A DNA stretch of 8,642 bases from Pedobacter schmidteae (GTDB taxonomy: Bacteria; Bacteroidota; Bacteroidia; Sphingobacteriales; Sphingobacteriaceae): contig CAMDQV010000072.1 in NCBI GenBank assembly GCA_945906015.1, forward strand, positions 1 through 8,642, read 5' to 3'. Within the stretch, counting starts at the first letter, position 1; each line of letters opens with the position of its first letter. Made by a program: the position numbers and the translations under genes. Shown here piece after piece: positions 1-6,518 of this stretch. The notes below the pieces were generated by a model, which searched no databases, was not told where the DNA came from, and saw only the letters and a program-made list of their open reading frames with translations.

Positions 1-22
1 CAATATAAGGTTTGGAGGGGAG

Positions 23-243
23 GAAGGTGAAAGGGGAAAGGTAAAAGCAAAAAGAGGGAAGGTGAAAGCAGAAAGCAGAAAGCAGAAAGCTGAAAGCAGA
101 AAGGTAAAAGCTGAAAGGGAAAAGCAAAAAGCTGAAAGGTAAAAGCAGAAAGGTAAAAGGTAAAAGCAGAAAGGTAAAAGGTAAAAGCTGAAAGGTAAAA
201 GCTGAAAGGTAAAAGCAAAAAGCTGAAAGGTAAAAGCTGAAAG
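23..243. repeat. Heptanucleotide tandem repeat array, 31 units
   Basis: This is a tandem array of 7-bp units with consensus AAAG followed by a variable triplet. From 23 to 239 there are exactly 31 units (217 bp) with no insertion or deletion, then a partial AAAG at 240-243. By reading, the variable triplets are GTA (10 units), CTG (7), CAG (6), CAA (3) and one each of GGA, GGG and AGG; two units at 23 and 58 are GAAGGTG. The left six units are the most degenerate. CAG dominates at 65-99, while GTA alternating with CTG or CAG dominates from 135 to 239. The plus strand is strongly purine-rich, and the minus strand has no stop codon in any frame. It resembles in form the heptameric short tandem repeats known from filamentous cyanobacteria. 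It is not CRISPR because there are no spacers. Its function is unknown. Confidence 0.95.
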
Positions 244-252
244 ACTCTACCC

Positions 253-393
253 GTCATTTCGAACACCTGAGCTCAGTTTCAATTGGAGGGTACTCATTAA
301 AGGTGGAGAAATCTCATTCCAAAAAGCAGAATTTTCAAATTAATTACCGATTCCAACTCAACAGATTCCTCTTCCTGCCTCATTCATAATGAC
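253..393. repeat. Imperfect inverted-repeat intergenic element (GTCATTTCGA type)
   Basis: The outer ends GTCATTTCGAA (253-263) and TTCATAATGAC (383-393) are reverse complements at 9 of 11 positions. An inner pair, GAGAAATCT (306-314) and AGATTCCTC (363-371), matches at 8 of 9. Between the left outer and inner arms sits a small stem, CACCT (264-268) with AGGTG (301-305), which includes the 10-bp palindrome CTGAGCTCAG (267-276). The GTCATT...GAGAAATCT pattern is the style of dispersed intergenic repeats I associate with Pedobacter-like genomes; that family match is from memory. No open reading frame lies inside, so if it is mobile it would be a non-autonomous palindromic element. It lies 13 nt downstream of the last gene of the dnaG group and 9 nt from the heptamer array. 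The remaining bases of 1-406 show nothing further. Confidence 0.6.
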
Positions 394-406
394 AAAAAGT
401 TAAATT

Positions 407-1471
407 TTACTGTGCGCTCAGTTTAATCTGAAACAGTTTATCCCATTTCTTGCCAGTAACAAATAGGCGTTTGCCTTTGCTATCCCAAGCAATACCATTC
501 AGTACAAATCCTTCAAAATCTTTCATGGTTCTATCTGAATCTGGATAAAGATTCGTAAGATCAACCTCGCCGGTAACCTGACCATTTACAGGGTCGATCA
601 TAACGATGCGATTGGAATTATAAATATTCGCAAAAATTCTATCCTTAATAAATTCAAGCTCATTCAGCTCATTTACCGGCCCATTCTGATCATAAACCTC
701 AATAGAACCTTCCTGCATATAGGTATCCTTATTCAGAATAAAAATTGAATTGCTGCCATTGGTGCTATAAATAACTTTCCCATCATTACACAAGCCCCAG
801 CCTTCTCTCTGGTACTGGCCCTGAAATTCACGAAGTAATTTAAACGAATTCAAATCAAATTCAATGTTCAGGTTGTTTTGATAGGTAAGCATCAAGATTT
901 TATCGCCAACAATGGTTATCCCTTCAGAAAATAGGTCATCTCTAACCTTGGTAATCTGCAAAATTTTGCCTGTAGCAGGATCGGTTTTTCGGAGACTTGA
1001 CTCACCCAACAAACCATCACTTTCATATAAAAACCCCTTGTGAAATTCTAAACCCTGAGTATATGAACTGGTATCATGCTTCAAGGTCTGCTGAACAGTA
1101 AAATTGAATTTTTGGGGTATAAGCGTAGATTTTACCACAATATTAGTACTGATCTCTTCTGGCTCGGTAATTCCACGGTAAATCTTCGCAGTTATTGACT
1201 TAATACCCAGTGGAAGTTGATTGGTTGGTACACTAACAGGCTTTTCACCTGCCGACTTCTGCAATTTGACTCCATCGGCAAAATACACAACAGAATCTGC
1301 CTTAGCCTTCAAACTAAGCTCCAGACTTACTGAATCACCAAGGTTTACTGAAGTCCCTGCCTCCGGACTAACCCAGCTAGAGGCAGAACTGGTATTGTCT
1401 TTAGGTTGATTCGAGCAATTCGCAAACAAGAAAATAGAACATAGAAAAAGGCAAATTAATTTATTTCGCAT
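407..1471 (-). CDS. Lipoprotein glutaminyl-peptide cyclotransferase (plant/bacterial beta-propeller type) with N-terminal Ig-like region
   Basis: This 354-aa protein probably converts N-terminal glutamine of exported proteins to pyroglutamate in the periplasm. Residues 1-18 are a signal peptide ending FANC, so Cys19 is the likely lipidation site; Asn just before the Cys is an atypical lipobox. Residues about 34-115 look like an Ig-like beta domain (SPEAGTSVNLGDSVSL). Residues about 121-352 match the papaya-type glutamine cyclotransferase family: YTQGL (137-141), YESDG with Glu150, FSEGIT (181-186), EGWGL (223-227), LNELE (269-273), LNGIAWD (324-330) and TGKKW (339-343). Two positions that I recall as Trp in the plant enzyme are Tyr here (LTY, NIY). 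An upstream in-frame TTG at 1510 would add 13 residues before the signal peptide, so I chose the ATG at 1471. It starts 29 nt after yraN and is probably cotranscribed with it. The family call is strong; substrate is inferred. Confidence 0.88.
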   Translation of the reverse strand: MRNKLICLFLCSIFLFANCSNQPKDNTSSASSWVSPEAGTSVNLGDSVSLELSLKAKADSVVYFADGVKLQKSAGEKPVSVPTNQLPLGIKSITAKIYRGITEPEEISTNIVVKSTLIPQKFNFTVQQTLKHDTSSYTQGLEFHKGFLYESDGLLGESSLRKTDPATGKILQITKVRDDLFSEGITIVGDKILMLTYQNNLNIEFDLNSFKLLREFQGQYQREGWGLCNDGKVIYSTNGSNSIFILNKDTYMQEGSIEVYDQNGPVNELNELEFIKDRIFANIYNSNRIVMIDPVNGQVTGEVDLTNLYPDSDRTMKDFEGFVLNGIAWDSKGKRLFVTGKKWDKLFQIKLSAQ

Positions 1472-1500
1472 GATTGCATTTTTAAAGTATTTAGCCAATC

Positions 1501-1860
1501 TTATGGCCAAAAAGCATCTTCAATATGGTTAATAATAGGTTTGCCAAAATTATCAAACAAAACTGAAATTATATCAAATCTTATTTCATGCTGATGGCCC
1601 ATTAAATGAATGTACTCATCAGCAGCAAGTGCCATTTGTTTTTGTTTATCAGGACTTACAAAATCTTCCGGATCTGCAAAAGAGTTATTCCTTCGTGTTT
1701 TTACCTCAACAAAAATAATAGTAGAGTTTTTATAGACGACCAGATCGATCTCCGACTTTTTAAATACCCAGTTCTCGTCCAGAATCTCAAACCCTAACTC
1801 TTCCAAATACCCCTTTGCGAGCTTTTCTCCATCCCTGCCTAAGATATTGTGACTGGCCAT
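1501..1860 (-). CDS. yraN: YraN/UPF0102 family endonuclease-like protein
   Basis: This 119-aa protein has the whole UPF0102 (YraN) fold and usual family length. The N-terminal signature GRDGEKLAKGYLEELGF (8-24) is followed by SEIDLVV (36-42) and FVEVKTR (50-56). Asp39, Glu52 and Lys54 form a PD-(D/E)XK-type nuclease site, with Glu12 and Glu37 as further conserved acids. The biochemical role of the family is poorly defined; a structure-specific or recombination-associated nuclease activity is inferred from the fold. No signal peptide, so cytoplasmic. Its ATG overlaps the dnaG stop by one base (TAATG), which suggests translational coupling and places it with DNA replication. No Shine-Dalgarno is evident, as is usual in Bacteroidota. 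All key residues are present and nothing looks truncated. Confidence 0.93.
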   Translation of the reverse strand: MASHNILGRDGEKLAKGYLEELGFEILDENWVFKKSEIDLVVYKNSTIIFVEVKTRRNNSFADPEDFVSPDKQKQMALAADEYIHLMGHQHEIRFDIISVLFDNFGKPIINHIEDAFWP

Positions 1861-3782
1861 TATTTAAGGATTACTGAACCCAGAAAATTGGAAATCCCCT
1901 TTTCAACTTCTTTAACCTGCATATAATGCCGCATCAGTATATTCTGATTATCACTATCAGTCTCAGCCTGAATATCATCACGAATTTTCTTAAGGATACG
2001 GTCAACCTTACGCTTTTTTAAATGAAAAATTCCTCCTAGAATTGTTAATCTTAGATTTTCACTCTCATTTCTCACATAGATCTTCCTTTTTGCGTACCAA
2101 TTATCACTTAAAATATAGGGTGAGGATACCATTGATATGGCAAGGTCGGCAATCTCATGATCCGTATGTTTAATAAAATCTTGTTCTGTAGGTAAGGCAC
2201 CGTTTTCGAGCTGCTTTTTATATTCATCAATGATTCTGGCGCACAACATATTTTCGAAATTGACATCGGCTAGATTGCCAATAATATAGGGAGCAATATA
2301 GGTGTCGGTAATATCATCCCAATGCACTAATTCATGCCCATAGTTCAATAAAAGACGAACTATTTCTCGTTCTTGCTTTTCATCGGTGTCGGATATTCCG
2401 GCAAGTTCAGGCTCAATGGAAACAGGAATAGTATCCGGATTATTTTGAGGAGTATAGCTATTGGTTTCTTTTTTAATCTTTCCTAAACGGATCTTATTTA
2501 ATTCTGAAATAAGTACCCGTTCTTCGATCTGTAGCAGTGAGCTACACTCCCGAACAAAAACTGAGGCTTTGATGCCATCAGGAATCTTGGCAATACTCTC
2601 TACTACCTCACGGATGATTCCCGCCCTTTTGATCGGGTCATTTCCTGCATCCTTTAACAAAATTCCGGTCTTGTATAAAATAAAATCCTTTTTATTCTGT
2701 TCGATATGAGTTTTAAAGGCAGCACTCCCAAATTCTTGCACATAAGAATCAGGGTCATGGCTATCTGGAAAGTTTACCACCTTTACGTTCAATCCCTCTT
2801 CCAGGATCATATCCAGTCCTCTTAACGAAGCTTTTATTCCGGCTTCATCCCCATCATACAGAATGGTAATATTTTTTGTGAACCGACCAATCATTCGAAT
2901 CTGCTCAATGGTTAATGACGTACCTGATGAAGCAACCACATTTTCTACCCCAGCCTGGTGGACCGATAAAACATCAGAATAACCTTCTACCAAGTAGCAA
3001 TTGTCTTCATCACGCATTGATTTTTTAGCGAAGAACAATCCATAGAGTACATTCGACTTATGATAAATATCGCTTTCTGGCGAATTAACATATTTAGGTA
3101 CAGCCTTATCCGTTTTTAAGGTACGGCCGCCAAAACCAATAACTCTTCCGGTAAAACTATGGATCGGGAACATGACTCTACCACGAAAACGATCGTATAA
3201 TTTTTCATTATCCTTGCGGATGGTTAAACCGGTATCTTCCAGGAATTGACTATTATAACCTTCCTTTAATCCTTGCTGAGTTAAGGCATCCCAAACATCT
3301 GGCGAATAGCCTAATTCAAATTTTTTAATAATATCATCACGGAAACCCCTCTCTTTGAAGTAGCTGAGCCCGATACTTTTGCCTTCATCTGTTTCCATCA
3401 TTTGATGATGGAAAAATTTAGCGGCCCAGCCAGAAACGATGTATAAACTTTCTCGCCGATCGTTTACAGCCTGTTCTTCAGGCGAATTTTGAACCTCCTC
3501 AATCTCAATACTATATTTATTGGCTAGGTAACGGAGTGCTTCCGGATAAGTGGCCTTTTCATGTTCCATAATAAAACGAACCGGATCGCCACCCTGGCCA
3601 CATCCAAAGCACTTAAATATGCCTTTGCCCACTGATACATGAAAAGAAGGAGTCTTTTCATTATGAAAAGGACAGAGTCCGATCATACTGGTACCGCGCT
3701 TTTTCAAGGACACAAAATCGCCTACAACTTCCTCTATACGGGATGTTTCAATGATCTTGTCTACGGTCTCTTTAGGAATCAA
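1860..3782 (-). CDS. dnaG: DNA primase DnaG
   Basis: This 640-aa protein synthesises the RNA primers for chromosome replication. The N-terminal CHC2 zinc ribbon has Cys37, His40, Cys58 and Cys61 (CPFH and CFGCG). The RNA polymerase core includes YDRFRGRVMFPI (196-207) and GFGGRTL (216-222). The TOPRIM catalytic acids are visible as VEGYSD (Glu266), LYDGDEAG (Asp310, Asp312) and DPDSY (Asp343, Asp345). Residues about 470-640 are the divergent C-terminal region that binds the DnaB helicase in this family. The start is TTG at 3782, giving MIPKET, which fits where primases usually begin; an in-frame TAG lies upstream at about 3837-3839 with no ATG between, and the next Met (residue 33) would cut into the zinc-binding domain. 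It heads a group with yraN and the cyclotransferase, behind a 167-nt gap carrying a candidate promoter. Confidence 0.97.
   Translation of the reverse strand: MIPKETVDKIIETSRIEEVVGDFVSLKKRGTSMIGLCPFHNEKTPSFHVSVGKGIFKCFGCGQGGDPVRFIMEHEKATYPEALRYLANKYSIEIEEVQNSPEEQAVNDRRESLYIVSGWAAKFFHHQMMETDEGKSIGLSYFKERGFRDDIIKKFELGYSPDVWDALTQQGLKEGYNSQFLEDTGLTIRKDNEKLYDRFRGRVMFPIHSFTGRVIGFGGRTLKTDKAVPKYVNSPESDIYHKSNVLYGLFFAKKSMRDEDNCYLVEGYSDVLSVHQAGVENVVASSGTSLTIEQIRMIGRFTKNITILYDGDEAGIKASLRGLDMILEEGLNVKVVNFPDSHDPDSYVQEFGSAAFKTHIEQNKKDFILYKTGILLKDAGNDPIKRAGIIREVVESIAKIPDGIKASVFVRECSSLLQIEERVLISELNKIRLGKIKKETNSYTPQNNPDTIPVSIEPELAGISDTDEKQEREIVRLLLNYGHELVHWDDITDTYIAPYIIGNLADVNFENMLCARIIDEYKKQLENGALPTEQDFIKHTDHEIADLAISMVSSPYILSDNWYAKRKIYVRNESENLRLTILGGIFHLKKRKVDRILKKIRDDIQAETDSDNQNILMRHYMQVKEVEKGISNFLGSVILK
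3392..3414 (-). other. Perfect intragenic hairpin in dnaG
   Basis: TTTCCATCA (3392-3400) and TGATGGAAA (3406-3414) are perfect reverse complements around a 5-nt loop, giving a 9-bp stem. In the dnaG message it covers the codons for Phe, His, His, Gln, Met, Met, Glu at about residues 124-130. It lies between the zinc-binding domain and the polymerase core. There is no U-tract after it, so it is not an intrinsic terminator. It may be a chance product of CAT CAT and ATG ATG codons, or a pause or RNA-processing site. Confidence 0.4.
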
Positions 3783-3908
3783 ACTATTTATTTGGAATAT
3801 AAAATTAGTGATTTTTTTGTTCTGAAAATTGAAAGGCTAATAAATTAGGGAAAATTTCAGGTCTACCCTTTCTGGAGATGAAAATGCCTTATGCCTAAAA
3901 TATAAATC

Positions 3909-3916
3909 CAAACATA
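3909..3916 (-). promoter_or_regulatory. Candidate dnaG promoter, Bacteroidota -7 element TATGTTTG
   Basis: Read on the minus strand, these bases are TATGTTTG, an exact match to the TAnnTTTG -7 consensus of Bacteroidota primary sigma factor promoters. The best -33 candidate is TTTA at 3939-3942, 22 nt away, which is one base off TTTG and spaced slightly wide. Transcription would start near 3902 and leave a leader of about 120 nt before the dnaG TTG codon. A second, weaker match, TAATTTTA at 3800-3807, would give a very short leader. The leader also holds a short palindrome, CTAAT-N2-ATTAG (3837-3848). The gap 3783-3949 shows no gene and no clear GC-rich terminator for the gene before it. Confidence 0.5.
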
Positions 3917-3949
3917 AAGACTTACGATTGGGTATAATTAAACCTTTTC

Positions 3950-4888
3950 TTATTTATAACCCTTATGCAGTATTAAGAAACTGGCTCTTTCCTCTCTTTT
4001 AAAAGGGATATCCCAATTACCCTGATAAGTAATCTTAGTTGGCAAAAGGGTATGGCCAGAGCCAAAATAACCTAATTCAATATTCATCTGCACATCAAAT
4101 TCGAAGGCTAGATTATCATATTTCATATCTACATAACGACCAAGGATCTGAAAATTACGCATATCAAAGATCGTGGTTAATTCCTTGATCATTAATCCAT
4201 CTTTAGTCCAATTAGAAAGATCAGGCTTCATCTTAACTTTAAAACGGTATACCGGGATAGAATCGAGGTAGGTTGCTCTAAAAAAGGAGTAGTCATAGTA
4301 CTGCCTCATGTTCGGAGTAAAGATCTGAGTCTTACTACCGATAAAAGGAATTCCTTTGATTGGACGCCCAGGACTGAATATTAAGGTCTTCAATTTATCT
4401 TTATACGACTCATTGCTCTCTCCTTTGGCTCCGGTTATGGGTGCCGAAGGAACAAAGTCTGAGTTATAGGCATTCATAAAGATGTAGTCAAACATCTCTA
4501 CGGTATAAAGTGAAAATTTTCCATTCTTTTTATAGACCTTTCCTTGATCTTTCTTTTCAAGAAATTGCATTTTATAAGGCCCATCATTATTATGATAAAT
4601 TTTACGGTAGATATTTCCCTCTACTGCATTCTTCTTATCATACGTAAAAACCCTATTTTCGGCCGTGAATGTATATTTCTTCATGTTGCGGAAGGCCTCA
4701 TAGAAGCTGGTATCATTAATGATTTCATTGATAAAACTTTCAACTGTTAAGCGTGTTGAAGTAACTGTTATCGCCGAATCAATGGTGACCGTAAGTACAG
4801 TATCGGGGTTGAAACGTGGAATCTTCTGAGCAAAACTGAAGCTGTAAATGCTCATTAGGCTCAAAAATAAATATAGTCTCTTTATCAT
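3950..4888 (-). CDS. Exported protein of unknown function, beta-rich
   Basis: I do not recognise a named family for this 312-aa protein. Residues 1-20 are a signal peptide with a cut expected after SFSFA, leaving mature Gln21, so it is periplasmic or surface-exposed. No further membrane segment or lipobox Cys is present. The C-terminal half (about 195-305) alternates hydrophobic and charged residues as in a beta-sheet: YYDYSFFRATYLDSIPVYRF (197-216), LTTIFDMRNFQILGRYVDM (237-255), LLPTKITYQGNWDIPF (281-296). This style recalls the periplasmic part of DUF5686-like outer-membrane proteins, but without a carboxypeptidase-like repeat or C-terminal barrel; that likeness is weak. The start ATG has a plausible AGAGG at 9-10 nt, unusual in this window. 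It follows the amidohydrolase by 34 nt and is probably the last gene of the secA group. Confidence 0.8.
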   Translation of the reverse strand: MIKRLYLFLSLMSIYSFSFAQKIPRFNPDTVLTVTIDSAITVTSTRLTVESFINEIINDTSFYEAFRNMKKYTFTAENRVFTYDKKNAVEGNIYRKIYHNNDGPYKMQFLEKKDQGKVYKKNGKFSLYTVEMFDYIFMNAYNSDFVPSAPITGAKGESNESYKDKLKTLIFSPGRPIKGIPFIGSKTQIFTPNMRQYYDYSFFRATYLDSIPVYRFKVKMKPDLSNWTKDGLMIKELTTIFDMRNFQILGRYVDMKYDNLAFEFDVQMNIELGYFGSGHTLLPTKITYQGNWDIPFKREERASFLILHKGYK

Positions 4889-4922
4889 AAAATTTAACCT
4901 CTTTGGCTTGATCAGCAGCCGA

Positions 4923-6107
4923 TCAATTCCCTAACTGCTTCAGGGCAATGTAGGTCATTAAACCAGTGCTTAATCTAAGTGAATCTTCATCCACATCAAA
5001 CGTTGGTGTATGTACTGAAGATGTGATTCCACGTGCCATATTTCCAGTTCCTAGTCGGTAGAAACATGCATCAGAAACCTGCGAATAATACGCAAAGTCT
5101 TCAGCAGCCATCCAAATATCCAAATCAAGAACGTTTTCTTTCCCTAAATAGTCTTCGGCATAGGCACGGGCAGCAGCAGTAAGCACTTCTTCATTAATCA
5201 GAAAGGGATACCCACGAACAATATTAAAATCACAGCTTCCACCCATTGCTTCGCCAATACCTTCGGCCATTTTTTTCATTTTTTCATGTGCCTTAGCTCT
5301 CCAGTCTTCATCCATGGTGCGGAAAGTGCCTTCTAGATAAACCTCATTGGGGATCACATTGGTTGCGCCATTGGCAATCACTTTCCCAAATGATAAAACA
5401 GAAGGAGTTTTAGGATCAGCCACACGACTAATGATCTGCTGTAATGCAATGATGATATGTGAGGTAATCAGTACAGGATCTATATTTTGCTGAGGCTGCG
5501 CACCATGGCCACCCTTGCCATGCACCGTTACGTAGATTTCATCTGTAGAGGCCATATATTTTCCAGAGCGGAAACCAACCTTGCCAGATTCAATCAATGG
5601 CATCACATGTTGACCAAGCACTGCATTGGGTTTTGGATTTTCCAATACACCTTCTTTAATCATCATATTTGCACCACCGGGTAATTTCTCTTCGGCAGGC
5701 TGAAATATCAATTTTACTGTTCCGCCAAATTCATTCTTCAGCTCGGTCAGTATTTTTGCTGTTCCCAGAAGTGATGAAGTGTGCACATCATGTCCGCAGG
5801 CATGCATAACTCCCGGATTTTTCGACTTATACACCACATCATTTGCTTCAACAATTGGCAGTGCATCCATATCGGCCCTTAGAGCCACTACTGCATCTGA
5901 TTGCTTTGCTCCTTTGATCAAGGCTACAAGTCCGGTATTTGCCATTTTCTTGTATTCAATACCAAGTTCATCTAGCTTTTGGGCTACATAGGCAGAAGTC
6001 TCGTATTCGTGAAAAGAAAGTTCAGGATTAGCATGCAAATGACGGCGGTTAGCTACAACATCGCTATGAATCTGATTGGCTAGGTAGGTAATTTTATCTT
6101 TTAACAT
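4923..6107 (-). CDS. M20 family (M20D) metallo-amidohydrolase, N-acyl amino acid or hippurate hydrolase-like
   Basis: This 394-aa enzyme should hydrolyse an N-acyl amino acid or similar amide in the cytoplasm; it has no signal peptide. It has the full length of the aminoacylase/IAA-amino acid hydrolase type. Motifs in order are RRHLHANPELSFHEYET (21-37), ALRADMDALP (75-84), MHACGHDVHT (101-110), FQPAEE (135-140), GQHV (165-168), HGKGGHGAQP (196-205, dimerisation domain) and AEDFAYY (335-341). Likely metal ligands are Cys104, His106, Glu140, His167 and His366, with Glu139 the catalytic base by family analogy. All are intact. The ATG overlaps the stop of the SPOR gene by one base (TAATG), so translation is probably coupled. 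The physiological substrate cannot be told from sequence; dipeptide, acyl amino acid and conjugate hydrolases share this pattern. Confidence 0.93.
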   Translation of the reverse strand: MLKDKITYLANQIHSDVVANRRHLHANPELSFHEYETSAYVAQKLDELGIEYKKMANTGLVALIKGAKQSDAVVALRADMDALPIVEANDVVYKSKNPGVMHACGHDVHTSSLLGTAKILTELKNEFGGTVKLIFQPAEEKLPGGANMMIKEGVLENPKPNAVLGQHVMPLIESGKVGFRSGKYMASTDEIYVTVHGKGGHGAQPQQNIDPVLITSHIIIALQQIISRVADPKTPSVLSFGKVIANGATNVIPNEVYLEGTFRTMDEDWRAKAHEKMKKMAEGIGEAMGGSCDFNIVRGYPFLINEEVLTAAARAYAEDYLGKENVLDLDIWMAAEDFAYYSQVSDACFYRLGTGNMARGITSSVHTPTFDVDEDSLRLSTGLMTYIALKQLGN

Positions 6108-6514
6108 TATTGAAGAATTATCATTTCAGAGAAAATGAACATGGAGGAATAATACCTCTTCAGTTCAATCATAAATTTTTCAGCTTCGAGCCTGGTCCGG
6201 AAATCGCCAACTCTGACCCGGTAATTTGGCTGTACATAACTGATATAAGTGTTGTTTGCTGGAAAGCGTACTTTAAATTTTGCCTGCTCTGCATAAGCCT
6301 GTCGGCGCTCCAAACCAGAAAATACCTGTACCCTGAAACCGGATACTTCAATACTACCCCCAGATCTGCTGTTCTTGCTCAGCGCCAAACGTTTAGCGAT
6401 CAAGCTATCGATCTGCGGATCTTTTGTGACTTGTACCGTCCCTATCTCCTGTGCTGAAACGCTATGGATAAAAACCATAAGAAACAAAAATCCGATCAAA
6501 CTTTTCAAGCCCAT
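6107..6514 (-). CDS. Small secreted SPOR-domain protein
   Basis: This 135-aa protein has a signal peptide (1-21, ending HSVSA) and a predicted mature end at Gln22. After a short linker (about 22-57) comes a SPOR domain filling the rest: GFRVQVFSG (59-67), QAYAEQAKF (72-80), YRVRVGDFRTRLEAEKF (98-114). SPOR domains bind denuded septal peptidoglycan, so a periplasmic cell-wall role is likely. Unlike FtsN-type proteins it has no retained membrane anchor, no lipobox and no enzymatic domain, so it may act as an adaptor or wall-binding factor. It starts 4 nt after the secA stop and its own TAA overlaps the amidohydrolase ATG, so it sits in the middle of a tight operon. Confident on domain, not on exact role. 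Confidence 0.88.
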   Translation of the reverse strand: MGLKSLIGFLFLMVFIHSVSAQEIGTVQVTKDPQIDSLIAKRLALSKNSRSGGSIEVSGFRVQVFSGLERRQAYAEQAKFKVRFPANNTYISYVQPNYRVRVGDFRTRLEAEKFMIELKRYYSSMFIFSEMIILQ

Positions 6515-6518
6515 TAGC

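Noticed and set aside
23..243. CRISPR array or a coding repeat on the minus strand
   Set aside because: There are no spacers, only back-to-back 7-bp units. The minus strand is stop-free simply because the units cannot form stop codons; no start codon or recognisable protein is present.
244..406. Intrinsic terminator after the cyclotransferase gene
   Set aside because: A short T-run follows the stop codon on the minus strand, but no GC-rich hairpin precedes it; the inverted repeat at 253-393 has arms too far apart to call a standard terminator.
1472..1510. Longer cyclotransferase start at TTG 1510
   Set aside because: It would overlap the yraN end and put 13 residues, including several basic ones, ahead of an otherwise typical lipoprotein signal peptide beginning at ATG 1471.
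4908..4926. Hairpin TTGATC/GATCAA over the amidohydrolase stop as a terminator
   Set aside because: Only a 6-bp stem with a 7-nt loop and no following U-tract; the next gene starts 20 nt further on, so it is more likely chance.
6110..6457. Plus-strand open frame of 115 codons opposite the SPOR gene, and the other plus-strand frames
   Set aside because: They lie opposite genes with clear families on the minus strand, have no recognisable motifs and no supporting promoter or ribosome site.
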